This document shows, piece after piece, positions 23,025 through 34,697 of a stretch of DNA of 64,000 nt. The position numbers were made by a program, and so were the translations under genes. Position 1 is the stretch's first letter; the number at the start of each line of letters is the position of its first letter. The notes below the pieces were generated by a model. It saw nothing but the letters and a program-made list of their open reading frames with translations. It did no database searches and was not told the DNA's origin. The stretch spans positions 3,906,001 to 3,970,000 of the forward strand of contig JAHBBC010000001.1 in assembly GCA_019915015.1 (NCBI GenBank), in the 5' to 3' direction. The stretch comes from Auriscalpium vulgare (lineage: Eukaryota > Basidiomycota > Agaricomycetes > Russulales > Auriscalpiaceae).

Positions 23025-24370
23025 TTAAGACATCACACACACGGGATAACAGTCCAACAAGCTCAAGCTCACCTTTCCGCCAGCGTTCTGCGCTGCCTGG
23101 TGCGCAGGCCCATCGCGCTCGTTCTCTGGCGCGTCCTCGAACACGTTAAAATACATCGAGCCGTTCGGCCCGACCTCGATAATTGACGCGGAGTTGCCGG
23201 CGCGATAGCAGTAATTCGGCGCGGACCACACAGTCGAGAGGTGGTTATCGAAGAGCGACGAGTAGCCCTCCATGCAGAGCTGGTGCGCGCGCAAGATGTG
23301 CGACATGCTGTTGGTTTCGAGGAACTTGTACACGACGCCTGAGCCGAAGGTGTACCCCGCGCCGCTGGGTGGAGGGGGGGATAAAGACGCAAGGAGGTGT
23401 GTGAGGCGCAACGACCTACCGTGGTGAAATCGCAAAGTTCTCTTTCTCCGGGTCAGGATCGGACCATACGAGATCCGACATGGGACCTTCCGAAGGTATC
23501 TCTGCAGGTAGCGGCCCGCGACGTCAGCACCCCCAGGCACCGGATAGATCGCTTGACACACCTCGAAATCTGTCGACCACTTTGATTTGATCTATTCCAT
23601 GGATGGACGGCGACAGGCCTATAAAATGCGGCTGTCAGCAGCACGGCAATTTGCATCTAGTGCGTGAATATGACAAGCCTCACCGCCGTGCACGCAGAAA
23701 ATATTGTCGTCAATGACCACGGAGAGCGTAAGGTAGTCGAACATGTCCGTGAAGTACGTCCAGACGCGCGACGAGCCGTACTTGCGTGTGCATTCTGTGT
23801 AAAAGCCGTAAGACTGTGCCATGATAGGTAAGCGGGAAAAATTGCACTGTCAAATAAGTTAATGAAACACCAAGAAGCGAAACCGTTCGCACCTGCGTGA
23901 CTGCACGCGACTCATGGTTTCCGCGAATCAGCTGCACTCGGTCGGGATAGCGCAGCTTGAGACAGGTGAGAAGGGACATGGTCTCGATGCTGAAGAGGCC
24001 ACGATCGACGTAATCGCCTGTGTTTGCAATGACAGTGCTCAATGCTCTGCATCTGTTTGGATGCAATGTGACATACCGAGGAAGAGGTAGTTTGTATGCG
24101 GCGGATAGCCGCCAATCCGGAAGATTTCTATAAGGTCGTAGAATTGACTTGAAGGAGATACCAATTACAACCAACCAAAAGGCGTAAAGCGTTACGCGCT
24201 ACGCACCCGTGCAAATCACCTACGACGGTAACAGGCGAGCTGACATGCACGACGTTCGACTCGCGCATGAGGACCTCCTTGGTCTTTTCGCATATCTCGC
24301 GCAGCAGCGACTCGTGTAGAAGCTGTTTCCGCAGCAGCTGCTCGATGCATGAGTCGAGGTCGAATGGCAT
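23025..24370 (-). CDS. PPG1: Ser/Thr protein phosphatase, PP2A family, Ppg1 type
   Basis: Exons 24370-24207, 24147-24077, 24017-23893, 23813-23684, 23618-23562, 23501-23420 and 23364-23073 are secure. All metal-site motifs are present across the splices: GDLHG, GDYVDRG, RGNHES, CVHGG, and the [11 protein letters not shown] segment. The N-terminus ([14 protein letters not shown] and [13 protein letters not shown]) resembles yeast Ppg1 more than PP2A, PP4 or PP6 catalytic subunits. The 3' end is uncertain. Unspliced, the frame stops at 23025. Splicing from 23072 to the only nearby acceptor misses the frame that would restore a PP2A-like xHFL/YFL tail by one base, and an alternative donor further on would restore it. 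The stop at 23025 is therefore provisional. Confidence 0.85.
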
Positions 24371-24641
24371 GGGAGTGGGTGCTAGTATGACTCAGGCTCA
24401 GCTTGAGTCTGTGATAGAGGGCCGTGAATCACGTGTGACACAGAAAATCCTCTAGGAAGTAGATCTTGAATGTTGATCATGAACGGTAGTCCTGAGTCGC
24501 CTAGGTCGTCGTCTCCAACGCGGACGACACGCACGAGCGTCGAGAGCAACTAGTCTCCATCTCCGCGAAGCCCGAATGCGGCGATCGACTTCCCGATTGT
24601 CTCATGCCCGCGCACCAGCTAACGCGCGCTAACGTCTTGTA

Positions 24642-24697
24642 GGATGAGTCGCATAGGATAGGATGAGTCGCATAGGATAGGATAGAATAGGATAGGT
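24642..24697. repeat. Short tandem repeat
   Basis: A 19-bp unit GGATGAGTCGCATAGGATA occurs twice in tandem (24642-24660, 24661-24679) and trails off into GGATA-type units. It sits in the 600-bp upstream region of the phosphatase gene. Each unit contains TGAGTC, half of an AP-1/Gcn4-like site. Confidence 0.6.
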
Positions 24698-24970
24698 TGC
24701 AGTCCGCAGGAGGCGGTACCACCGCTTTTAAACTGTCGTGAGGTTGTCTAGATACGTCCTCACTATTCGCTGAGCCAGTGTCACTTCCCATGTGCCAGGT
24801 CCCGCAGGGCATCCCTGGTAAATGAATCTCTCCACGCTCGGAGGCTACATCTTGAGCCTGACTTCGAAATAGCAGGTGCATAAAGCTATATCCCTGGAGA
24901 GGAAGGAACGACATAGGCGGAAGTGCTGCTCATCACAAATCCCTCATGCAGAGAACACTTCCCAGTAACA

Positions 24971-27900
24971 CTACCACCCATCCGCAGCCCCGAAAGCGGC
25001 CGACGACGACTTACTTCGCGATTTTGAGGCACCCTTACCTCTCCCGCGCGCCCGACCAGCTTTACCTCCTCGTTTACTCTTCGATGAGGCCGTCGATGAG
25101 GCCGTATGTGAGTTCGGACAGTCTGGGAGATCCAAGTCAGCTCCGAGTGCGAAGGACAGCTTCGTGAAGGTTACCCTTGCTCCAGTGCCCTTGTTCGCCA
25201 CATTTGAGACATGACGACGATCGACTGCTGTCGTTCGTGGATGTCTTGGCGCGTTTCAAAGTGCCTTTGCCCCCGGAAGGATTAGGACATGCTGCAAGCA
25301 CAAAGATTCAGATAATGCGGAAATGAGGGGCGTAAAGCTTACCGTTAGCCCAATGCCCTGGTTGATGGCACTATACCAAGATCAGCGCTCCATCAAGGTA
25401 GCAGCATATTGCACCACCTACATTGTAACACTCTCCTGTGGATCCACCACCCTGCCGACCAACGCTCACACTCACACTCCGCGCACCCATGCGCCCACCG
25501 TTCCCTTCCTGATCCGAGTCCCAGTCAAAATAGCCACAGCCAGCTGGAGGCATGCCTTTCGCGCAGGCCCAGAAGGAGCGCCCCTGGTTAGGACCCTCCT
25601 TCTGCGTAACCTTCGAGACAGCGAGGGTCTCGCATCGACATTGTCGTACCCCATCAACTTGGGTTGCAGCCTTCCGGTGTAAGGATCCGGTCAAAATAGA
25701 TACTTGTAATCGCAATGAGAGAACAGCGCACCGAATACTCCGCGTGCGTCCGCTTCGCAGGTACCGAGCGCGGCTTCTCGCTCCTCCCCGCGCCCGCGCC
25801 CTGTTCGTCTGCCCACTCGAAGAATGAACAGTCCGCGGAACCCCCGCAGCGCCAGAATATCCTTCCCTTGTTCGCGCTCTCTTTCAGGACGGTGCGCTGG
25901 ATCGCGGGCACGCCACAGTTGCAGTTGACCTCGCCAGATCCAGGAGCGGGGAGTGTTGTTCGGCTGGGACCGGCGGAGACGGGCTTTGACTGGACTGGGC
26001 GGGCACGAGCGGGTGGGGGGATTGGTGCTGGGGGAGAGGGGGGTGGCGAGAGTTGTTTCCAGAGGTCTGCAGGTGATGGAGGCGGTGTCAGGATTATCTT
26101 GGACAGGCAAGGTGGGGCTCACCATCTTCGCTATCGTATGCGGCGAGAGGGGGTGCGCGGACAGCAGCAGCAGGCGGTGGCGGTGGCGGTGGCGGCGGTG
26201 GTTGGTCGTCGTGTTGGTCGTCAGCGCGAGCAGCTCGTCTACCTCGTGTGGAAGCGCCACCTCTCGCGCGACCGGCGCCGCGACCACGCCCACGCGCTCT
26301 TGGTGCAGCAGCGCCGCCTCCGCCTCCACCTCCGAACTCGTCGTCGTCGTCGTCGCCACCCCCGTGCCCTCCGCCGCCCCCTGCTCCGCCGCCCCCGCGT
26401 CCCCTCCCGCCCCTTGCTCCCCTGCCTCCACCTCGCCCGCCTCTGGCACCTCGTGCAGCGTTTCCCCCACCTTCGAGTCTGGTGCGTACATTCTATGTGG
26501 TGACGTCAATATCTATTTCAAACTCGTCCTTTTGGTCCACGTACCGTTATGACTTTCCGAAATTCGCGCCGAGCTATGATGAACATCTCCTTGTACTGGT
26601 CGATGCTCTCCGCGAGCATGTCGTTTTTTGTCTTGGTGCCTTGACATACCTCGACCATGCTCCGTTCGGTCTGTCATGTGATGAAAAGAAGTAAGACCGC
26701 AGGTATAGCGAACGGGGTAATAGTACCGCACCTGCCTCCGTAGTTGAGGCTTGCTCAGACTTCGGTCAAAACCGATCTCATTATATCCATCGATGAGGCC
26801 TATACCCAACGTCGAGGGCACGAGGTACTTCGTTGCTCCTTCCATGCGGGCGAGCACGTATCCACGGTCGATGATGGTTTCGATGTGCTGTGCAATTGTC
26901 GCATCCGTTCCTGCGCAGACGATGTTCAAACCGAAAGCAGTGAGACGATTGCGTAGTCCGCATACCGATGCCGTTCTTGTCCATTAGAGTGACCAAGTCC
27001 GCTTCAGTCAGCAAGGTCGGTTTCGTCGTCCAGCCGTCTCGGAGCTCGCATATCGACGGCACAAACTCCTCGCCCTCCTGGAAGTCGGGTAGTTCCTTCG
27101 ACGACCACTTGTCGTATGGGTAGACCTCGAGGTAATTACGCTCAAGAACGATCAGACCTAGCCAGTGATAAGCTTCAAGGACAGTGGTACAGTATGATCA
27201 CGCACCTGTGGCGGAGAACTCCTCACCGCCGTACTCGACGTCGACGGTAGTCTGGAAGCCCAAAGCGTCTTTCGAGCAGCACGCGAGAAATCGGCGGGTT
27301 ATAAACTCGTAGACCCGCTTGTCGTCTCCGGTCAAGTTACCAGCATGTGCGGTAGGGTGTATTGGAGGATGTGCTTGATCGTTGTTCTTACCCTTGCGAG
27401 GAGTGGTGAATCCGTTATTATCCCGTAGACTTGGGCAACGTGAGCCAACGAAAGATGGGAACACGGAGGCAAATTACCCAGTGGCGAATGCACCCCATGC
27501 CGGGTCCACGGTCTGCTTCGCGATGAGCGTCATGAAGTCAAATTGAGGGTCAAACTGATCAGTCTCAGTTCGAGGATAAGACAAGAAGCCCCCTTGATAG
27601 AGCTTCTCAGCGATCTGCGGAGTTCATGAGCAGTGTTGGGGTTAGGCGCACATCTCTGGCCTGACGAGCACGTACATCCAAGACCTTCTTCGGCGCGAGC
27701 TTCAGCAAGCGAGATCCAGCCTTCTGGAGCTCAACCGTCGTGAGGGGATAGGGCTTCCTACACGAAATGTGAAGGTCACCGAATTACGATGCGAGCTGGA
27801 GTGGCCTCACCATTTCTTCGTCTCCTTCTTCGTGACCTTTGTGACACGGGCTCTTGGATGCCGTAGCACGTCTTCGTAAATGGCGAGCGCGACATCAAAT

Positions 27901-28833
27901 TCAAATAGATGGCCGCGCCTCCAATTGAACGGGGTCTCTTCTTGCTCTTGAGATGTGTTACTCGTCAGAGCGAGGTAGATATACCAGAACTGCTCTGGCT
28001 GAAAGGCTTGGACTTGATTGTATCGCGACACAACAAACCCCAGAGTTGGGAACTGGCACGGTCCTAGACGCAGATTTTAGTCTATATATGCGCGCCCAAG
28101 AAGACGCCACTCACCGTACGAAACCACACTGGTGATATGTTGCTTGAACATGTCCTGGAGAAGCACAGTCTGCATGCGTGTGAAAGCGGCTCCTATGCGA
28201 AGATCAAGGAAAATGCGCGCATCAACGGCAGCTGCTTGCGCCATGTCCAAGTTGATAGGATGCTGCGCTGCGTTGTGTATCTGCCTGGCTGTAACCTCGA
28301 TACGCAAGTCATGTAGGCGAAACAGACAGACGACGCACTGTGCAATGATGGCGCTGAATCGAGCCCTCTTCACCACGATGTTCCTTTTCGATTGCCGGCA
28401 GACCGATACAATCTCCGCGCCGATGTTCTCTCCTTCTCGATCGCAGTCGGTCCATATCATGAGCTGGTCGGCATTCCTCGCTTCGGCCCTGAGGTTAGCC
28501 TCGATTGCTTTCTTGTCCTTGGCCACGGATGTCACTATAGGCGCTTCAAAGAGGGCAAAGGGGTCGCATGTTTGCCACTTTCTGTGGGTCTCGGCGAAGT
28601 CGTGCTCGAGAAGGTGGCCTGCGACACATGTCACAGTGAAGTGAGCGTTGGTTTGTGGATAGTCAAAGTCGTAGTTCTTGACAAAGTTGCTGCCCGTGGC
28701 TCTCTGGTGTAGATGTCAGATACAAGTCTGAAGCGATATCACTGCGACGCACCGTGGCAAAACGCCCTCCTGATAAAATCTGACTAATAGACTTGGAGAT
28801 CGAGGGTTTCTCCGCAACGCACAGTACTTTCAT
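24971..28833 (-). CDS. TOP3: DNA topoisomerase III (type IA) with GRF and CCHC zinc modules
   Basis: Single-strand passage enzyme acting with RecQ helicase and Rmi1 to dissolve recombination intermediates. Sixteen exons close in frame to 1,013 residues: 28833-28753, 28703-28339, 28284-28115, 28063-27811, 27757-27676, 27614-27478, 27429-27206, 27157-26966, 26910-26732, 26670-26541, 26470-26123, 26066-25732, 25670-25422, 25370-25343, 25291-25175 and 25122-24971. The Toprim domain opens MKVLCVAEKPSIS and carries WTDCDREGE. The active tyrosine is Tyr330 in LSYPRTE. The tail holds an RGG/Asp/poly-Pro linker (about 605-720), a GRF zinc module starting Cys769, a second starting Cys843, and two CCHC knuckles (ECYNCHQPGHWANAC and CLKCGEQGHWSKDC). 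The boundary before the RGG segment was chosen because only that frame gives Gly-Arg-rich sequence. Confidence 0.92.
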
Positions 28834-29133
28834 GCCGACGCCAACCAGAATCCATGTCAAGTGAAGCAGCAGGAATGAGAAACGGTAGAGCATGGAGGCG
28901 GGGAGCGGAGAGGTGGTGGACGGAGTAGACGCGTTTCCGGTTTCGTTGACCGCGAGGCGCGTCCACAGGTATTGTCACGTGGCGGAGTTTTCTGGTACAT
29001 CTCGAGCCATAAGCTCAAAATTTATGCGCTCACCGTTCCCGATAGGGAAATCGTTGTAGCAGAAAGTCTTGCTGCAGCCCCGCCCTGATCCCGCCTCGTC
29101 CGTGAAAAACACCTTGCTCAGCTGCTGGTCGAC
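28834..29133. promoter_or_regulatory. Divergent promoter between TOP3 and UTP25
   Basis: 300 bp between the two start codons. No TATA box seen on either strand. Confidence 0.45.
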
Positions 29134-31593
29134 ATGTCTGACGATGGAAATTCCCCCACGACTCGCCTCCTCACACTCCTGAACGTATCAGCTGGGAAGT
29201 CGTTAAAGCGAAAGCGATTTCTTCCGGAAGAGCCCTCGGCGTCCCCTAAACTTAACACACGATCTTCGAAGAAGAAGGCCGCGTTCGAGGGGAGCGATAT
29301 AGTAGCCACTGAGTTATCAGGCGATGATGCTACGAAATATACTGCTCCGGAGGAAGAGGACAAGGAGGACAGAGAAAGTGCAGCCGGAGACGCCGACGGT
29401 ATGTGGCCGTCTATATTCCTCTCGAATGAAAACTCACAGCCGATAGATTCACAGGATCTATACGAGCATCATTTTGGTGGGAGTACGAGCATCTTGAGTG
29501 ACACTGTCAGGGAGAGTGTGGAAAGTCGAGCTTGGAACACCTCTGCTTCTTCGTTTTCAAAACTTGGTTCCGTCGTGACCTCCGTCCCGTCAGGTTCTTC
29601 GAGTCTGGAGCCCCAAAAGTCGAATTCTTTCGGTGTGAGTTCTCACTACTGTGTCTGGGCTTTGTAGACTGCTGAAAGTCATGCAGATATTGAAACGACT
29701 CAAAGAACTTTTCGACGGACGGCAGTCCAAGCTACCGAAAGGTGAGTACCGACTCTTCAGTCACCAGCTGTCGTATTAATGCGGCCCATTTAGACCGCCG
29801 TGAATTCCAAAATGACATTTTTTCGTGTATTGCAGGGTATCGGGATCTCTACCATACGCATGCGTCGTACGCCCTGTCCTCCATCACACGGGAGGCCATC
29901 TCCTTGCACATATTAAACCATGTCTCCAAGTGCGTGCGTTTACCCATCTTTCGTTTTACATACTCGCTGACGAGAGTGCAGAAAGCGCCGACGTGTTCTC
30001 AAAAATAATGAGCGCCTCTCTCATGCGACTAAAAACAAGGTGCCTATCCCTGAGGACGTCCAGGACCAGGGCTTTACACGCCCGTCAATCCTCATCCTGC
30101 TTCCTTTTCGCTCCTCCGCGCTCTCATGGCTCGACGCGCTTATGACGCACACGCCTCCGCCCACTTACCAAGTCGAGAACCTCGCGCGCTTCCGGCGGGA
30201 GTTTGGCCTGCCTGAGGGCGCTGTCGACAAACTCGCGACGGCAGAGCCAGGGACATACCCGCCCGACCACGTCGAGACCTTCAAGGGCAATATCGACGAT
30301 AGCTTTAGAGTGGGGATCAAGGTGACGCGGAAGAGCTTACGGTTGTTCTCGGAGTTCTACGCGAGCGATATAATCATTGCGAGCCCGTTGGGCTTAAGGC
30401 TATCCATTGAAAAAGAAAAGTAAGTCGTGTTGTAACGAGATGCGCCGCTGCTGATTAATTGGTCTCAGGAATGCCGACTTCTTGTCATCTATAGAGGTTC
30501 TAGTAATGGATCAAACGGACGCTCTCACTATGCAAAACTGGGAGCATGTGCAGGTATGCTATAACGTTCTACCGCCCTCTGTTGATAACACAGTCCGATA
30601 TTCCCTCTGCAGTACGTCATGTCGCAAATGAACGAGCTTCCCAAAGAATCCCATGACACCGACTTTTCACGCATCAAGCCATGGTACCTGGAGAAACAGT
30701 GCGTTCCCCTTTGTGCCATTTCTGTGCTTCTCGACTAACAAATTGCTAGTGCTGCGTATCTCCGCCAGAGCATTATTCTGACCGCGTACGAAACCCCCGA
30801 AACGCGGAGCTTGTTCAATACTTCTTTGAAGAACGTCGCAGGCAAATTGAGCACCAAGCGACAATGGCCGCCCGTGCAGGTGCCAGACGAATTGGAGCAG
30901 GTGTGCTACGACTGTGCTCGGTGTGGTATCAAGCGCTGACCGTGGGATGGGCAGAACTTCATCCAATTAGACTGCACGAGCTTGAAGGATGAGCCTGACA
31001 AACGCTTCGCTCACTTTACAACGCAGGTAATCATGATACCAATGGTTGATACATATGGGAGGAATGTACTCATTCGCCCGTTCGTAGATTCTTCCTGCTA
31101 TCCTCAAATCGGCTGTGCAAAGCGCCAATACCGCCATTTTCATACCGAGCTCGTTGGACTTCATTCGCGTGCAGAATCACTTCCGCAAACAGGAACTGTC
31201 CTTCACCGTGCTATCAGAATATTCATCCAACCAAGATATCTCGCGCGCGCGGCAAGCATTCTTCTCTGGAAATAAAGCGTTTGTCCTCGTCAGCGAGCGT
31301 TTCCACTTTTACCGAAGGTAACATTCTCGCTCGTCATGCGCTCCTCACTCGACTTACTCGACCCTGCCGCCTCTAGATACAAAATCCGTGGCATTCGTAA
31401 CCTTGTCTTCTATGGCCCGCCTGACCACTCGATCTTCTACACGGAGTTTCTGTCGTACCCGTTCCTGGACGAGGAGGTCGAGCCGGCAGATGTTACGTGC
31501 AAAGTCTTATACTCGAGATACGATTGGTTCAAGATGGAGAGAATTGCAGGCACAAAGGGTGCGAGCCAGCTGATGAAGCAGGGTCCTTTATGA
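29134..31593 (+). CDS. UTP25: Utp25/DEF, U3 snoRNP-associated ribosome biogenesis factor
   Basis: Nucleolar protein of the small-subunit processome, a degenerate DEAD-helicase relative. Ten exons close in frame to 656 residues: 29134-29634, 29687-29741, 29794-29929, 29982-30419, 30469-30553, 30613-30698, 30750-30900, 30955-31026, 31088-31317 and 31377-31593. The N-terminal third is acidic and Ser-rich. The first RecA-like lobe contains [36 protein letters not shown] and [15 protein letters not shown]. The second contains [32 protein letters not shown] and [14 protein letters not shown]. As in other Utp25 proteins the helicase Walker and DEAD residues are not conserved. It shares a short divergent promoter with TOP3. 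Confidence 0.94.
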
Positions 31594-31772
31594 CCGTCAT
31601 GCTACGGTGTTCCATCTATGTAGCGTCGCGCGCATTGGTAACCGTAGAGCCTTCATGCACATGTGCCTGAGCTGTTTGTCACAGGGCTTGTCGCCGGATT
31701 ACCACAAAGTGATAGCCTTGGCCAGGACACCGCGGCAGCTCCGAATTCCTAAGACAAGTCGTCTCTGCATAG

Positions 31773-32713
31773 TCAAAGCATCAAGCTAAGCGCGTCAATA
31801 GACAACAAAGCGACGCACCTTCGTCTGCTGTTTTGAACGCGTATGAACAACCAATCGACGGCAGCGCGAACATTGGTCCTGCAGCCATGCTCAGCATGAT
31901 TACAGACACCGGCTGCATAACAAGGAACGCACCCTTCGAGCGCAGAGACCCCCAAGACGTCCAGACTGGCGATGCGCTGTCTCCGATGCTCCTCCTCCGT
32001 ATCCTCGCCGTACCGTCTCCGTGCGCTCTCAATCTTGCGCTGATGCCACTCCTCGTAGTCGTTCCGAATCTCCTCGACCGACAAGCTCTGCGGACTGTCC
32101 TGCTTGTTCGCGAGCAGCAGCAGCGGAACGCCGAGGATCTGCGGAGCGGAGAGCACGTTATCTTACGGTGCTTGCGCATCGTGAGCTTGTGCGCGTGCGA
32201 GGGACGGAAGGGCACAGACCAAAGACTTCCCAACCCTCGCCGAGGCGCTCACGGTCGTCCGCGTCGATCACGTAGACCACGGCGTGGCAGTCGTCGTAGT
32301 AGCGCGGCCAGATCGACCGGATCCCGCGCTGCCCGCCCAGGTCCCAGAACTGCAGGATCGTGGAGGGCAGAGTGATTTTGCCCACTAGGGACGTATGAGC
32401 GCGCGTAGGTCGCGAGAGTCTGGCGACACGCACTGTTTTGCCCAACCGTGGGGGCTATCTTGTCCGGAGGGAGGCCAGGTACATCATTATAGAGTGTTTT
32501 GATCTTCTCTAGGAGAGTCTGTGGGTAATATCAGCCGTGGTCGAACGGTGGAGAAGCGCATCGCCTATGCACCGTCTTTCCTGCGCCGTCCAGTCCAATG
32601 ATGATCACAGAGAATTCCTCCTTCCTGTGAAACGTTTAGCTTGCAGGTAGCGGAATATGAGAGCGCGCATACCTTGTGAGATACTCATGTAGGCCCTTGA
32701 GGAGGTGGTACAT
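31773..32713 (-). CDS. ARFRP1: ARF-related small GTPase (ARFRP1/Arl3 type)
   Basis: Golgi-associated GTPase recruiting Arl1 and trans-Golgi tethers. Exons 32713-32673, 32624-32573, 32518-32434, 32384-32220, 32161-31933 and 31878-31773 give 225 residues. G1 is GLDGAGKT, G3 is WDLGGQ and G4 is NKQD. The start MYHLLKGLHEYL lacks the Gly2 myristoylation site and matches the ARFRP1 form, which is N-terminally acetylated on MY. The insertion SARRRYGEDTEEEHRR between G4 and the last helix is longer than in ARF. A final 33-nt GT..AG segment near the end is a multiple of three, so spliced or not the stop is the same. Confidence 0.92.
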
Positions 32714-32804
32714 AGCAAAGTCATACAGCTGGCGCCAAACAGACACCAAACATGGCAAGCCTCGCGCTCTTGGGCGCGTCAGTGTTCATACTCCCGCCCA
32801 CGAC
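32714..32804. promoter_or_regulatory. 91-bp divergent promoter, ARFRP1 and VMA16
   Basis: Only 91 bp separate two start codons on opposite strands, so transcription starts and 5' UTRs of the two Golgi/vacuole genes must overlap or be very short. No TATA box visible. Confidence 0.5.
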
Positions 32805-33783
32805 ATGGGACTCTACCTCAACTACTACGCCTTCGGGCTTCCCTCATTTCTCGTCCTTGTAATCGCCCTATACCTTCTTTTCACCGGTGTGTGCGGTGTC
32901 GTGCCAGGCGACGCGAGACTGACGGCTTACAACAGGCTCCGGCGAGGCATTCAATGTCGGGCGGTTTCTCGAAGAGTCGAGTCCGTATATGTGGGCGTCG
33001 ACAGGCATTGGGCTCTGCATCGGCTTCAGCGTGCTGGGTGCAGGATGGTGTGTGCCAATCTGTGTTAGAATCGGCGTGTGCGTGACCGCTCCTGCAGGGG
33101 GATATTCATTACGGGGGCGTCGATTCTTGGTGGAGGTGTGAGGGCGCCGCGGATACGAACCAAGAATCTTATCAGGTGCGTGCTGAAGCACTTCATGTCA
33201 GGTATATGCTTAGGGGTGCCATATGCGCAGCGTCATTTTCTGCGAGGTCGTGGCCATTTACGGTGTCGTGCGTACCCAAGGACTATCCGCGCGACTCTCA
33301 CTTACGCCCTTGTCAGATCATGGGCATCGTGTACTCCTCCAAGCTCACCGCTGTTGACGAGAGCCAACTGTACACGAGAGAAAACTACTTCACCGGTACG
33401 TCATCTCACGATACTAGTGCTGCGCAGCTCATCCGAACTGGAACACCCAGGCTTCGCGCTTTTCTGGGGTGGCCTGACAGTCGGCCTCTGCAACATGCTG
33501 TGCGGCGTGTCGGTTGGCATCACAGGCTCCACCGCCGCGATCTCTGACGCCGCCGATCCCGCACTGTTCGTGAAAATCCTCATTGTGGAGGTGTTTGGAA
33601 GTATCCTGGGCTTGTTCGGCCTCATCGGTACGTTTGAACCTTCGCCTCTGTGGCTCGGCGCTGGTACTGACAGGGTTGGTAGTGGGGCTGCTGATGGTTG
33701 CGCGCGCACCAGAGTTCACGGCTGCGAGCAGCGCCGCGGCGGCGAACCTGTCCCACGTGGCGAAGACAGCTTTCGAGTTATGA
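32805..33783 (+). CDS. VMA16: V-type ATPase proteolipid subunit c'' (Vma16)
   Basis: Membrane-ring subunit of the V0 proton channel. Seven exons close in frame to 221 residues: 32805-32886, 32936-33047, 33098-33175, 33231-33267, 33317-33395, 33451-33627 and 33683-33783. Hydrophobic helices alternate with the conserved [14 protein letters not shown] loop, the helix [17 protein letters not shown] with the essential glutamate, and a second repeat ending [20 protein letters not shown]. The extra N-terminal helix ([14 protein letters not shown]) distinguishes c'' from c and c'. The start ATG at 32805 leaves a 9-residue pre-helix segment. Confidence 0.93.
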
Positions 33784-34155
33784 GGTCGTAGAGCATGGCC
33801 TGTATTTATACATGCAATTTCCAGTGCCCTCTTTCAGACGAGCTCTTCGCAGATGTAAGTCTTGAAAGTGCTTTCGCTCACGTGCTTTGTGGCTGGCACC
33901 ATAACTTGGAGGACAAGCGGCGCTTGCAACTTGACGTACGGTATGGTAACATTCCATTTGACAGTTCTAGCTAGGCCTTTGGGCACCTTGACACAGCAGA
34001 TGCAACATCATGCTTTCCTCTTACGCGCTTTGTCGGCTCTTGTCTTGCTTGCTTCACCATGGCATATATATAAAGTCACCTGGAACATTCGCAGCCCGTC
34101 AAACTTCAGCTTTCACCCACTATCTTCTCCCGTCGTACCCATTGTCGGTACGGTC
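33784..34155 (+). promoter_or_regulatory. Spacer with TATA box for the 34156 gene
   Basis: No gene seen. TATATATAAA at 34065-34074 lies 82-91 bp before the ATGG initiator exon at 34156, a plausible core promoter. Confidence 0.5.
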
Positions 34156-34697
34156 ATGGGTGCGAGTCCTCGATGTCCACTAGCATCCGTTCTCTGACGT
34201 ATCTCGCTTACAGATGGCCAGCAGTTCGAGACACCGCGGGGGTTTAGCGCCGGCAGCATCCCATCAGCGCTGAAAACCCTTGTGGGGTTCGTTATTCACG
34301 CCGCCGGTCCCGCCATAGGCATCTCGATGCTCGTACCACTCGTTTGGACCTTCATCGTGATAGTGATGTCGTCTTTCTTCACGTTGGCCACGCTCGTCGG
34401 GCCTACTCTTGTAGCGCTCACGCTATGTGGGTATAAGATCCCTCTGCCGAATTTTGGTACGTGTATGGTTTGCCTTCTTGCTGTATACTATATTCCGGGA
34501 TCCCGGTCGCTCGTGTAGGTCACAATGCTGATATACCGCATACTCGTAGCGCGTCACTCCGCGGCCATCCACGACAAGGCTGGGGACATACTTCGGCCGA
34601 AGGTGTACCAGCATTCCCAGAGGGGCTCGCAATCGGGAGCCCTAAAGTGACGATCCTGATTGGGTTCTGTTCTACCATGCATTCTGTATCTCACTAG
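34156..34697 (+). CDS. Unknown small membrane protein with 4-nt first coding exon
   Basis: Family not recognised. The model is exon 34156-34159 (ATGG), intron 34160-34213, exon 34214-34456, intron 34457-34518, exon 34519-34697, giving 141 residues. The microexon is needed because the only ATG at the next exon's start is out of frame and stops soon. The N-terminus reads MDGQQFETPRGF. Two or three hydrophobic segments follow (LVGFVIHAAGPAIG, LVPLVWTFIVIVMSSFF, LATLVGPTLVALTL). The C-terminal 60 residues are polar, then end hydrophobic. The last exon is the least certain part. A TATA box lies upstream at 34065. Confidence 0.45.
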
